Shown: in pieces, positions 47,099 through 58,023 of the stretch | How positions within the stretch are numbered: the first letter of the stretch is position 1 | Layout of the letters: each line of letters begins with the position of its first letter | NCBI GenBank assembly: GCA_030762935.1 | Contig: CM060883.1 | Coordinates: forward strand, 34,309,501-34,373,500 | Source: Hymenopus coronatus | Taxonomy: Eukaryota; Arthropoda; Insecta; Mantodea; Hymenopodidae | DNA: 64,000 nt | Direction: 5' to 3' | Program-made: the position numbers and the translations under genes | The notes under the pieces: model-generated | What the model was told of the DNA's origin: nothing | Database searches by the model: none | The model's input: only the letters and a program-made list of their open reading frames with translations

Positions 47099-47401
47099 AT
47101 GTAAATGGCGTGTTATTTATGGACGCTCTTTAACTACTATGATTTTCAGCGTGCCATTCTATACTCAGCGTGAAAGACCGCTTAATTTTGCTCAGAGGCC
47201 TCTCTCTATCAGTCTTGAGGTTCTTTTACGTGCCGTAAATCTACGGGGCCAACGGCTTTACTTCCCTTCCGAAGGTTCCCTTCCGAAGGAAGCTATGCTA
47301 AGGCTTTTTACACCCGAAAAAATCCATCGTCCTCCGCCGGGTTTGAACCCGCGACCTTGGGTATATGAAGTTAGCATGGTAACTATTACACCACGGAGCG
47401 A
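47099..47401 (-). mobile_element. SINE1 copy, full length
   Basis: Antisense SINE1 with head and box B (GGGTTTGAACCC). A 10 bp stretch TTCCCTTCCGAAGG is duplicated in tandem near 47265. Flanks CTATAAGA (47091-47098) and CTATAAAA (47402-47409) are the probable target duplication. Confidence 0.9.
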
Positions 47402-47409
47402 CTATAAAA

Positions 47410-48062
47410 GCTAGTGTACTTCGCTTCATCACTAGCGTAAAGTGACATGAATTTCTCAGTGCCGTGCACATATAAATAAAATAATTATTATATTATTGGA
47501 ATAAATGGACTTTGGTAGAGCTATATTAGAACAGCTAACATGTTGTATTGCTTATTTTGTTTTTATTTTACGATTTTGCAAGGCATGTTATTTGGTTTAC
47601 CGGGAAACACAAAAAATAGCTGGAGAATTTAATGTCGTACTGGTGTGTTGACACGGTAGTTCAGTTGGTGAAAGCAATATGGTGGAAACCTGGAAATCTA
47701 AGGTTCACTTACGGCTATGGCATTGAATTCCTCAATCCGATTCTACATTACTGAACACTACATGCCTTGCATAATGCTAATAATAGCCTTAGAAAATCAT
47801 TATCTTGTTCCTTCTGCACTATTTTAATGCTTAGGTTTTCTTTCTCTTTCTGTTTTAATACACATCTCTTCTTATCTATTCCTCACAGTTTTGCGAGACA
47901 GAAAGCTTTTACTTTCGAAGATTTTTTCCATAATTGGAAAGGAAAAGATGCCCCATTAATGATCCTGGCCCCCCACATTAGTAAGACATGTATATTCAGA
48001 ACAACGTTTTTATAGCAAATTCAGAGAGAAAACTTTTGTTATGGTGCAGAAGAAATGTTTGC
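47410..48062. other. Interval with a tRNA-like fragment
   Basis: ACACGGTAGTTCAGTTGGTG near 47650 resembles a tRNA box A, with CTAAGGTTCACTTACGG downstream as a damaged box B; probably a SINE head. Nothing else recognised. Confidence 0.3.
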
Positions 48063-48074
48063 AGTACTTTACAG

Positions 48075-48270
48075 AAAATGTTAATGGCGTGTTATTTATG
48101 GACGCTCTTTTAACTATTGTGGTTCTCAGCGTCCCATTCTAAATTGGACGTGAAAGACCGCTTAATTTTACTCAGAGGCCTCTCTGTCATGCTTAAGGTT
48201 CTTTTACGTGCCGTAAATCGACAACGCGGGACCAACGGCTTTCCTCCGCTTCCAAAGGAAGCCATGCAAC
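48075..48270 (-). mobile_element. 5'-truncated SINE1 with target duplication
   Basis: Antisense SINE1 body only; the tRNA head is absent. AGTACTTTACAG (48063-48074) and AGTACTCTACAG (48271-48282) form a 12 bp duplication with one mismatch, proving that the truncated form inserted. Confidence 0.9.
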
Positions 48271-48429
48271 AGTACTCTACAGGGTAACCATAACTCATGA
48301 GTAATAAACACGAGTTAAAGCACGGACTCAAGAGAAAGAGGACGAGAATTAAATTTTCTCTCCTCATAATTGGCAAATGCTAGACTTACCTTACAGCTAG
48401 CTAAACTAGGGGCGTTCAGTAAGTCTTTG

Positions 48430-49330
48430 AAAAAGAAAGAAAAACAAATTATTTTTAGTAATTTTTTTTTTTATTTTTTAATATAATCTACCTTTAGCTC
48501 AACACACTTTTCCCAGTGTTTCTCCAATTTTTTAACCCTTCCAAAAAGTTGGATTTCGGAAGGTCCTCAAAATAGGCATCTGCTTGAGAGATGACCTCTT
48601 CGTTAGACTTGAAATTTTAGCCCGTGACCATCTTTCAAATTTGGAAAAAAAATTACTGGGCCAAAACTAGTGAATACGGTGGATGTAGTAATTCAAATCT
48701 TAATTCTACAATTTTCACCATCGAAACTGCGCAGGTGTGCACCCTTGCATTGTCTTGATGGAAGATTTTTTTTTTTTTTTTTTTTTTACTAATGAGGGCA
48801 TTTTCCCTTGATTGCTCCGTTCTACCAGTGCATAACGATGCATAATACTCTGCATTTATTGTTCTTCCTTTCTTTAAGTAATCAATGTAGATGATTCCGC
48901 GTGCTTTCCAAAAAACGGACAACCATATTTGCCTTCTTCGGAGCCGGTTGGCGTTAAACAAACCCACTGTTTCAGCTGTACGTTTATATATCGAGTATTA
49001 CTGTATCCATGTTTCATCCACAAACGCAAAACTACTCAGGATTGCGACGGTAATGTGCCAAACCAGTTTCCGAATCGCTTACACGATTGCGTTTATTCTC
49101 CAGAAAATGTGGTACCCATTTTGCCGATACCTTTGTCAGGCCTATTTGAGACACTGTATCTTATGATATGCCTATGGCCTCTAATATTTCGCGAACTTTG
49201 ATTCGTCAATCACTCAAAACCATATGCTGGATTTTGTCAATCATTTCGGAGGAACACACTTCTACTGGACGTCGGGAACGATGTTCCGTCATTTGTGGAC
49301 GTACGGCCACGTTTAAATTGCATTCATACA
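48430..49330 (-). pseudogene. Decayed mariner transposase
   Basis: Minus-strand pieces, in order: KVSAKWVPHF (~49110), the first catalytic motif DETW (49008-49019), FWKARGIIYIDYLKKGRTIN, the second motif HQDNARVH (48738-48761) and FELLHPPYS. The next motif reads SLVLAQ then a stop instead of SPDLAPSD, so the third aspartate region is destroyed. A run of T (48768-48787) adds lysine codons before HQDN. Several frameshifts and stops upstream. Not functional. Confidence 0.88.
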
Positions 49331-49579
49331 ATCGTAAATTGCTGCCATGAACTTCATCCAACTCGACTTTTCTCTCTTTCGGTTTTAAGCTTTTAAATAG
49401 AAGTATTTAATCACCGCACGGAAATCTTTCCTTTGTTTTCCACTATCAATAGAAGCACAATATTATTGATTCAATCGTCTGTGGCAATGAAACCGCTGAC
49501 AGCTGAAATTTTAACTATCATCTAGTAAGGGACAACGGTTACTAAATACAACCTTTTTTCGATGCTACGAGAGTCATTT

Positions 49580-49908
49580 GGTAGCGCAGCTACTTACCAA
49601 GCGGGAGACCTGGGTTCGATCCCCAGTACCGGCGTGGGGATTTTCCCCTCGCTGGGAGACTTGGCCCGGGGTGCACTCAGCCTTGTAAACTCCCTGGGGG
49701 GCCAATTGAGGAGCTACTTGATGGAGAAGTAGCGGCTGCAGGTAATGAGGACCGCATTAACCAGCCAGGGGGACTCGAGGCGCTGACCACGTCTCACCCT
49801 CCAATACTGCACCCCATCCATGACGTCTGTAGTGGACCGAGATGGGGGACGCAGCGGCCGGGCGGTAGGCCAAGGTTCCCCGTGAGCTGTCGTGCCATGG
49901 AGTTATTG
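49580..49908 (+). mobile_element. SINE2 copy inserted in the mariner, perfect target duplication
   Basis: Full tRNA-derived head (GTAGCGCAGCTACTTACC, box B GGGTTCGATCCCCAG) and body. CGAGAGTCATTT at 49568-49579 and 49909-49920 is a perfect 12 bp duplication, making this one of the youngest datable insertions in the window. Confidence 0.95.
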
Positions 49909-49953
49909 CGAGAGTCATTTCTTGGATCTTCTAAGGGCTTATTGAACGTCCTA

Positions 49954-50524
49954 TGTAGTATTTTCATTTATCATTAATGTCCAGGTACCCTATGCAGTAA
50001 GAACGTGCGTTGAACACTACCTAGCACCGCAAATGCATGAAAAGCTTCACGTTCTCCATCCCGGCACTCGGCCACACCTTTTGCCACATCAAAGTGGACA
50101 AACATTCCTCCTATTCCGAATATTTGCAGTTCAGCAAATAGAGGTATGTGTGTACCTGTTAGATGGTTATTTGACAAACAGTCTGATAGATAATTCATGT
50201 TAATGCATTTAGCAAACAGTGCATGTATAACGGTGGCTTAGGGGAAAAAGTAGACAGCTTGCAAGTGTAATTAAAGGTAAATTTGATTAGGTTTCTTGCT
50301 TAAGAGTTTAAATTAAGCTTTCAAAATATGTTTTTGTATGGCTATTACCTTAGATTATTTGTATAACTGTTTCACTATTTTAGCTCATGTAATATACATT
50401 AAATTAATTAAAGCAAACAAAGAAAAGGAATAGCAGTTCATGCAAACAAAATAACGAGGTTACATTTAAAGTACAAAAAATAAAATATATAATTATCAAA
50501 ATCATGAATATTGATAACTTATCA
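49954..50524. other. AT-rich interval, nothing recognised
   Basis: About 570 bp. A 74-codon minus frame at 50198-49974 lacks any domain. Confidence 0.3.
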
Positions 50525-50730
50525 AAGTTTTTAATGAAAATTCTTAGAGACATTTTTGAAAAACCCAAAATTAATTTTTTTTCCACGTAAAGGGTTACTG
50601 GGTGTGTCGCATTCTTGAGAGATACTGAACTTAAATATCAAGTTTGGTATGTAACAAACTTTTCTTTTTTGAGCATTGCCTCCCCCCCACACCCACACCC
50701 ACCCACACACACACACCTATTTCTATTATT
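50525..50730 (-). mobile_element. Family A fragment, middle part
   Basis: Antisense piece from AAAGTTTTTAATGAAAATTC through GGTGTGTCGCATTCTTGAG and AAATATCAAGTTTGGTAT to a CA-rich tract. Confidence 0.8.
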
Positions 50731-50799
50731 TTCATTCGATACCGATTTCATCAGAAATTCATGTTTTGAGACTCCCCTGAGTCTAATAAAAGCATTTTC
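50731..50799 (+). mobile_element. Family A fragment, sense, beside an antisense piece
   Basis: CATTCGATACCGATTTCATC and ATGTTTTGAGACTCCCCTGA correspond to the region just after the palindrome in sense orientation. Confidence 0.75.
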
Positions 50800-50801
50800 T
50801 G

Positions 50802-51418
50802 TCTTTGGCACATATGTACAATGCACATAGTAGAGAAGCTATTACATTCCACCCAAAAATTCACCGGAAATACATGCTTTGAGGTCTCCTCAGTCCGAAT
50901 AAAGCATTTTTAGAAAAAGGTGTGCGTGTGTGTGCGTGTGTGGATAGTATAGCTCAAAAACGAAAAGGCCGTTAAATATCAAACTTTGCATTTAAGTTCG
51001 GTATCCTTATAAGATGCGACATGAAGATTTTCAAAAAAAATCCCCCACCCTAAACTACGCTTTATGTGGGACATATTTAAAAAAAAATTATGTTCTCAAA
51101 AAGGGCTATAACGATGTTGATTTAGATACCGTATTTTAAAGATATTTACATGAAAAATAAAATATATGTGTTGAGTTTTTTGGGAATTGTCTCTGAAGAC
51201 CTCTTTATTGTGGAACAATTTTGCTGAATTTTGCATAACTGATAAACAGTAAGAAATACACAAACTGACTACACTAAAAATGTAGATCTCGTTAAAAAAC
51301 ACAACTTACGTCACATACATTTTTTTTTGTATGGCTGACTGTTTCCGAGATATTCCTTGTTATTGGTTAGCTCTCAAATACTTATACTTTTCTCATACGA
51401 GAATTTGACAACTCCCGC
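50802..51418 (+). mobile_element. Family A element, 5' two-thirds
   Basis: Sense copy from a palindrome (TATGTACAATGCACATAGT) through all landmarks to ATACGAGAATTTGACAACTC. The 3' third is missing and a strand switch follows. Confidence 0.88.
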
Positions 51419-51424
51419 CACAGA

Positions 51425-51866
51425 ATAGAATGCAGAAGGGAAGAAGGGAATACATGAGGCTAAAGCGATAGTCAAAAGTTTTAAAAGCTCATCCCTATGT
51501 GAAATAATTTAAGTTGGGTTCGCTTTGCATGGACGCAAACACTGGGTAGTTTAAAAATGAAACCAATAACAAGAAATATCTCGGAAACGGTCAACTCTAC
51601 AAGATAAACGTATATAACATATTATTTGTTTTAACATATTATTTGTTTTAACGAAATATAAATGTATTTGTGTTGGGAATTTATTCTATATTTTACGGTT
51701 TAACCGTTATGCAAAATTTAACAAAAATCATCTAGAATAAACAGGTCTTCATAGCCTATTCTCAGAAAATTCAAAATATACATTTTATTTTCAATTAAAT
51801 ATCTTTAATATATGATATTTTAAATAAAACTGTTAGAGCCATTTTTGAGAAAATAAAAAATTCTGC
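51425..51866 (-). mobile_element. Family A2 element, middle part
   Basis: Antisense from AGAAGGGAAGAAGGGAATAC to GAGCCATTTTTGAGAAAATA. Together with 50802-51418 it forms an inverted pair joined 3' part to 3' part. Confidence 0.85.
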
Positions 51867-52478
51867 GGACCTCTTGGTGAAACTTATTTTCTCCGGATAA
51901 AACTACAATTAATCTAAATTAGCGATACTGGATTGTCAATCCAAGCTTTACAGCATGCATCTGAAAAGATTAGAAATAGCTGTTAACAAATTGGTTCCAT
52001 TAGCAAATGAAGTATTTCTAAAACGGTTACGTTATATCAGATTTTGTCCGCAATACAGATAGATGCATTAGATACATCCACTATACTCAACACGTAATCC
52101 ACTTTTTCATGTCTAGATGTTAAAGTAAAACTTGCGATAGCTTATCAATGAAAAATTCCGAATGTTTTATCATCGGTTAGACCGCTATGCACCTACAAAG
52201 GAGTCCTTTGATCGATCCCATCTGTTGAAATAGTACTCTCTAAAGTGTACGAACACCATGGTTCCCGTAGATGCGTTCGCAATAGCGTTTTAGTGCTTTA
52301 TGCGAAGGGAGTGGGGTTTCAAGTCTAAATGTATCCTTGGTATGGGAAACGAAAGCTTGCATTTGTTACTGAGAGGCAGTGATTATGAGGGAGCCGGGCA
52401 GAGAGATAAACAGAGATAATCAACGCCTTCGCCCAACTAAAACATCGCGCTGTCGAGAGACAAAATAAAAATAAAAAC
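51867..52478. other. Non-repeat interval, nothing recognised
   Basis: About 610 bp with no gene or repeat recognised. Confidence 0.35.
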
Positions 52479-53250
52479 ATTTTAAAAAAAGCTGTGATCC
52501 ATTCATATGACTGTCTAAATCTCTGCAACAAATTATTGTTAAAGAACTTTTTCTTCATTTACTTTAAGCTAATCGAAAAAAATAATAGAAATGGCCTTAT
52601 TACTTGCTTTCATGTACGCAGAAGGGAAATAAGGTAGTATCATGTGATTGCATTTCATTTGTATGTACAGGAGTATTTTAAAGCCGAAACCAATAACAAG
52701 GAATGTCTTAAAAATGATCAACACTAACAAATTTAAATAACAAAGTGTGTGTTTTACGAGTTCTACATTTTCTATTAAGCAAGTTTAGTCTACCTCTTAC
52801 GGTTTACCAGGTATGTAAAATTCCGCAAAACTCATGCAGGATAAAGATATCTTCAGAGGTCATTCCCAGAAAATTCAAGGTATACATTTTATTGGTCGTG
52901 TAAATGTATTTAATATACCATACTTTAATCAAAATTCTTAGAGCCATTTTTGAGAAAATCAAAATTTTCTAAACCTTTTCCATGTAAAGGGTAGTTGGGG
53001 GTGGAGTGATTTTATTGAAAATCTTCGTGTCGCATCCTTAAAAGATGCTGAACTTAAATATCAAGTTTGGTATTAACGGATTTTGTTTTTGACAGAGGCA
53101 GATACAGAGACACGGACCTTTTTCTAAAATGATTTGTTTTATTCAGGGGATCCCAAAACAAGTATATCCGGTGAAATCACGGTATCGAATTTTGGGTGCA
53201 TTATAATACCTTCTTTATACACTATGTACATAGTACGTGTAGAGAAAGTA
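52479..53250 (-). mobile_element. Family A element, first of a head-to-tail pair
   Basis: Antisense copy from GCTGTGATCCATTCATATG to CGTGTAGAGAAAGTAATAAA. AAACATTTTAAAAA-like sequence precedes it at 52475 and recurs at 53253, then the next copy starts. Confidence 0.9.
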
Positions 53251-53261
53251 ATAAACATTTT

Positions 53262-54352
53262 TAAAAATCTGATGTGATCCATTTACATTACTTTCCCTAC
53301 ATCTCTGTAACAAACTGTTAAAGTTTTTTCTTGTATTTCCTTCAGGCTAATCGAGAAAAAATTGACAAAAATGATATTATTTGCTTCCATGTAAGTAGAA
53401 GGGAAATAAGGTAGTATTATGGACCAATATAATACAAAAGCTGTTTAAAATGTAAAATGTAATGTAATTTATGGACGCTCTTTAACTGCTGCGGTTCTCA
53501 GCGTCCTATTCTATACTGGGCGTGAAAGACCGTTTCATTTTACTCAGAGGCCTCTCTATCAGGCTTGAGGTTCTTCTACGTGCCGTAATTCTACGACACG
53601 GGACCAACTTCTTTACTTCACTTCCGAAGGAAACCATGCTAAGGATTTTTACACCCGAAAAAATCCATTGTCCTCCGCCGGGTTTGAACCCGCGACCTTG
53701 GGTATATGAGGTTAGCATGGTAACCGTTGAACCACGGAGGGCCAAAAGCTGATTGCTATGTGACTGATGTTCCTTTGAATGGACAGAAGTTGACAAATTC
53801 CCATATGAGAAAAGTATAAGTATTTTAATGTTAAAACAATAACAAGCAATATATCAAAAACTACCAATACCACCAAAAATTGCACACAACAAATTGTGTG
53901 TTTTAACGAGTTCTGTATTTTCTACTAAGATTTTGTTTATCTCTTATAAAATTCATTCAAATTCAAGATGCCTTCAGAGGCTAATCCCAGAAAATTCAAG
54001 ATGTACAGTTTATTTGTCGTGTAAATATCTTTAATACATGATACTTGAATCAAAATCGTTAGAACCATTTTTGAGAAAATTAAAATATTGGAATATTTTT
54101 CCATGTAAAGGGGGGGGCGATTTCTTGAAAATATTTCATGTCTCATGTTGGAAGATACAGAACTTAATTACCAAGTTTCGTTTTTGAGTTATGCGGCCCA
54201 CAGATACACACAAACACCCACTCACGGACCTTTTTCTAAAACTTGCTTTAGGGGATCTCAAAACATGTATTTTTGAAATCACAGTATTGCATTTTTGGGT
54301 GCAATACAATACCTTGTTTACACGCTATGTACATAGTACATGTAGAGAAAGT
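53262..54352 (-). mobile_element. Family A element, second of the pair, split by SINE1
   Basis: Antisense copy beginning AAAAATCTGATGTGATCC. It is interrupted at 53443 by a SINE1, resumes at 53744 and reaches the terminal palindrome (CGCTATGTACATAGTACATG) and GAGAAAGTAATAAGAC. Confidence 0.9.
53444..53743 (-). mobile_element. SINE1 copy inserted in family A
   Basis: Complete antisense SINE1 including box B (GGGTTTGAACCC). AAAAGCTG at 53436-53443 and 53744-53751 is the target duplication. Confidence 0.92.
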
Positions 54353-54468
54353 AATAAGACCATTTCTGTTAATATTTAGCATAAAGTATATAGAATAAGC
54401 TTTAGTAGGAAACATTTGCTGTAGCATAGGTAGAGAAAGGCATGTGAAAGGACCACGTCAGACATTTT
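54353..54468 (+). mobile_element. Family A 3' end in inverted position
   Basis: Sense sequence CATTTCTGTTAATATTTAGC to GGTAGAGAAAGGCATGTGAA. It follows the antisense copy through the shared string AGTAATAAGAC, which occurs in both orientations' contexts. Confidence 0.88.
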
Positions 54469-55120
54469 TAAACGGTTGGTTTGTTGATTCCCCTGCAGTT
54501 GCATCTGCGCTTGATCTGCAATGAAGGAAATACACCAACAGTGCGTAATTTCGCCACATGGACACTAGACATAGGGCAATTCATGAACGAACCGTTCATA
54601 AGAACGACTACAAAAAAAGAATCACATGAATCGTGTCAATCTTGGCATACATCGTCGTTGAAAAAAGAACCACGAGAATCGTACTAGTCTCAACATGAAC
54701 CGCTGCCCAAAACGAATCGCATGAATCGAATATAATCGTATGAATCGTAAAGAATAGCATGAATCGTGTCAACTAAAGCAGGTATTGTTCAAAAAGAATC
54801 GCAGATTTGAAGAATCGTGATCAGGTATTGGGATTTGTTTTTCTTTTGCTTCCGCGTTTCCAATTACCAAGCCGAGCTTCGACGAAAACTGCCGAGTACG
54901 CACGATGATGTGTACAGGGATTTATAAACATTTATTTTATTGTGAGAAAACAAAGTGCTGAGGCCAGGAAGCTAAATATAAGAATATATAAATATATAAA
55001 ATAAAATATGTAAATTATATATGTATATATGAATAAAATAAATTATATTTATATATAATATACAATATAGATAAGAAAATGAACATTGCCGACCATTTCC
55101 GAAGCTACCACAAGCCTCTT

Positions 55121-55911
55121 TTTTACTTTCTCTAGCCCCGTATGTACAATGTACATAGGGATGTTTTAGGGTCCCCTGTATCCAAAAAAAATCATTTTCA
55201 GAAAAAGGTCCTTGTGTGTGTCCGTGAACACGATAACTCAAAAACAAAAAGTCGGTAAAATATCAAACTTGGTATTTGAGTTTAGTATCTTCCAGGGAGG
55301 CGACAAGAAGATTTTCAGAAAAATCCCCCCACCCCCCTTACATGGAAAAGTTTTGAAAATTTTGATTTTCTTAAAAATGGCTAACGATTTTGGTTAAAAT
55401 ATCGTATATGAAAAATATTTACCTGACAAATGAAATGTATATCTTGAATTTTCTGGGAATGGCCTCTGAAGACTAGTTTATTCTGGATGAGTTTTACGAA
55501 ATTGTACATAACTGCTAAACCGTAAGAGATGGACAAAAACTTACTGCATGCAAAATGTAGGGCATGTTAAAACACACAATTTATGTCATACACATTTTTT
55601 TCGTGGAGTTGATCATTTTTAAGATATTCTTAGTTTTTCGTTTCTGCTTTGAAAAACATATTTTTTCTCATACAGGAATTTGTTAACTCCTGCCAATACA
55701 AACAAACGAACTTCAGTTACATAGCAACCAGCTTTTGGCTATCATTTTAACCTATGGTACCCTCTCATTTCGTTTTTACTTACAAGGAAGCTAATAAGAC
55801 TATTTCTGCTAATGTTTCTCAAGTAGCATGAAGTAAATGGAAGCATAACCTTTTTAACTACAATTTGTTGGATGTAGAGAAAGTCATGTGAATGGTACAC
55901 ATCAGATTTTG
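55121..55911 (+). mobile_element. Family A1 element with variant terminal hairpin
   Basis: Sense copy from TTTTTTACTTTCTCTAGCCC to ACACATCAGATTTT. The terminal stem is CCC/GGG around TATGTAC/GTACATA instead of the usual TCTCTA/TAGAGA pairing. The segment holding GATACCGAGATTTCACC is deleted. Confidence 0.92.
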
Positions 55912-55965
55912 AATTTTTAGGGATGAGTTATTGTGCATGTGAAGGCAAACGTTAGACTTTGCAAC

Positions 55966-55970
<5 letters not shown>

Positions 55971-56029
<59 letters not shown>
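55971..56029. repeat. (TA)n microsatellite
   Basis: About 29 TA units; a likely source of length variation. Confidence 0.95.
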
Positions 56030-56032
<3 letters not shown>

Positions 56033-56467
56033 AATTACCTGGAATATTCCTGAAGAAAATAATTATTCTGAGCACTAGCGTTGCCTTATGATGTATTTAT
56101 AGGAAGTACATGACTTAGTGGCGCGCAACCGCGGCTGTGATCAATAATAATTACTCTGCGTATTAGCATTATACAAATACCGCCATGTAATCAAAGTTTA
56201 GTTGTTAATCTTAGACTTTATTTTTCGAATAATAGAGGAAATTTCACCAAATGTGTTTGCAATAGATGGAAAAAAGTAAGATGTTTTTATATAAATTATT
56301 TTTTATGCTAAAGGAGCTACCATATGACTATCATCGCCGAATATAATATAAATTAAACACACGATTAATGAATCGTGAACGAATCGTATGAACCGATTCA
56401 TATTGCATGAACGAATCGTATGAATCTATTGTTGAAAATGAATCGCCTGACCCAACTCTTTGGGCAC

Positions 56468-57179
56468 ACTCCAACAGTCAACAGTCGACACAGTGGCCGC
56501 TGCGAAATCTGGAAACCAGGTTGTTTACCATGAATTCTGCGTTGAGTGCGTGTGCTCTCTGACCTTGCATGCTAACTTGCTCTGCTTGTTAAGGAGTAAT
56601 TAGGGTCAAGTGAAATTTGTACACCTCAAGCACTCAGGCTGGGCATTTCACTTAACATGGGCTCCAATGCTGTAATTGGGCGAGGGTAAGGTAGCTTAGC
56701 TATTTAGCAAAGGTTACGTATTCAAATGTTTGGTAGCAGGTATTATCAGTCACGTTTATATTTACCGATAAGCCTAATAACCTTGTTTCAGAACTTCAAT
56801 TGCCTTCTGAGAATAGACCGCAGAAGCAATCGCAAAGGAGACGGATACTATCGTATACACATAGCGTTTTTTCGGATGTTACAGAGAATTTCTTCGTCTA
56901 CACGCGGATGGACAACGGTAATATGAATATTTTCTCATATAAAGTTCTATCCTTCTCAAGTAATAGTAATAATGTGTGTATACGATACGGAGGGGTGTTT
57001 CACACTGCATCTATGGCCTTATACGTCAGACCCCTGGAGGAAGAATTGGATAAACGGTCGACATCCGGAGAGGGACAGTCGTCATTGAGGGGAGCACCAG
57101 GTGCCAGTTTCGGATACATCACCTGAGTCCGCAGACAACCACTAGCGCCATTCCGAAGACGAAGCTGTATTTTCAAAGC
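56468..57179. other. Non-repeat interval, nothing recognised
   Basis: About 710 bp. A 108-codon frame from ATG at 56800 to 57126 is among the longest outside the family repeats but shows no domain or codon pattern I recognise. Confidence 0.25.
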
Positions 57180-57390
57180 GCAGTCACCTCCACGATATGG
57201 CGCCTCTGGCGCAGCCTCGGCAATGCTTACAATCCGGTTGGGAAGGAATGAAGAATCCTCTCTAGCATTCGCCTAGTGACCCGGGAAAACCCACAAAAGA
57301 CCCAAGGGTCTGAGAAGTCGGTCGTGGAGAAGCGATCCCACGAACTCCCGAATGGCAGTTCCAGACGGAACACCTGAGCCACCTGGACCG
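57180..57390 (-). mobile_element. tRNA-derived SINE-like sequence
   Basis: Minus strand begins with GGTCCAGGTGGCTCAGGTGT (box A-like), then GGGAGTTCGTGGGATCGC (box B-like), and a body with GACCCTTGGGTCTTTTGTGG. Single copy here, so tRNA origin is tentative. Confidence 0.5.
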
Positions 57391-57429
57391 ATAGTAGTAA
57401 GTAGTAATTGGTAGCGGTAGTAGTAATAT

Positions 57430-57571
57430 CTTTTTTTTTTCACACAAGCCGTGTGTAGGACAGGAGTTGGATAGGTAGAGTCAGACTGAAAAATTCAATG
57501 CCATAGCCGGGATTTGAACCACGGATCACCCGGTCTCCAGTCAGTTGCTCTACCACTGAGTTACCATGGCA
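57430..57571 (-). mobile_element. tRNA-derived SINE with intact acceptor-like stem
   Basis: Minus strand 57570-57500 folds in part like a tRNA: 5' GCCATGG pairs with 3' CTATGGC, D-arm CTCAGTGGTAGAG, box B GGTTCAAATCCCGG. The anticodon and T stems are mismatched, and unrelated sequence with a poly-A-like tail follows, so this is a SINE head, not a tRNA gene. Confidence 0.65.
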
Positions 57572-57599
57572 AATGCCGGCATAGCATGCTATAGTTTTA

Positions 57600-58023
57600 T
57601 AGTTATATGGTTATAGTTATAGTAATAGTAAATAGTGGTAGTAAATTTATAATAATACCATTGCGTCACATAATTGCATGATCGGAGGACTCGGCATTAC
57701 ATATACCCACGTACTCCTATACCAAATATGTCTATATACTTTTTACAAAACACCTTATCTCTTAGCATATGTAATTCCCTCAAATATGTCCCCAGGCTTG
57801 GCAGTTTTGGCTGTTTAGAATCAAGTCCCAGCTTGCTGTCCTCCGTCTGTTTGAAGCCAAAAATACCTCTGGTAACATCTTCCATCTGCAAGTAGTCTGT
57901 CAATATATGTGTTTATGCTTCCTGATCCCCAGCATCATCAACTCCTAATGTGATTTCCACCCACCCAACCGTCCTATGTTTTATACTCAATTCTAAAATA
58001 CATTTTCTTTACGCAATTTTTAT
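57600..58023. other. Non-repeat interval, nothing recognised
   Basis: Starts with a simple TAGT/ATAG-rich stretch. Overlapping 60-70 codon frames on both strands near 57690-57900 carry no domain. Confidence 0.3.

Larger units (their letters stand above)
48409..49951 (-). mobile_element. Mariner relic with both ends, carrying a SINE2
   Basis: Ends GGGGCGTTCAGTAAGT (left) and, as complement, GGACGTTCAATAAGC (right) are inverted repeats flanked by TA (48407-48408, 49952-49953). Excluding the SINE2 the element is ~1.2 kb, normal for mariner. The transposase is on the minus strand and decayed. Confidence 0.88.
54566..56459. mobile_element. Non-autonomous hAT-like element with ATGAATCG subterminal repeats
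   Basis: Both end zones are dense in ATGAATCG/CGATTCAT-type motifs: 54590-54830 on the left, 56360-56450 on the right. The right end, as complement, reads AGAGTTGGGTCAGGCGATTC, a hAT-like terminus; the left starts TAGACATAGGGCAATTCATG. Flanks ATGGACAC (54558-54565) and TTGGGCAC (56460-56467) agree at 6 of 8 positions. No transposase is visible. A family A copy and a TA microsatellite lie inside. Confidence 0.6.

Noticed and set aside
48653..48967. Mariner transposase as a possibly active enzyme.
   Set aside because: The third aspartate region is replaced by SLVLAQ and a stop, and the upstream frame is broken several times.
52471..53267. AAACATTTT-A-rich repeats flanking the A copy as a ~15 bp target duplication.
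   Set aside because: The right-hand copy merges into the start of the next family A element, so the match may come from A-rich termini rather than from target duplication.
57500..57570. Possible tRNA gene on the minus strand.
   Set aside because: Acceptor stem and D-arm fit, but the anticodon and T stems are mismatched and a SINE-like body follows.
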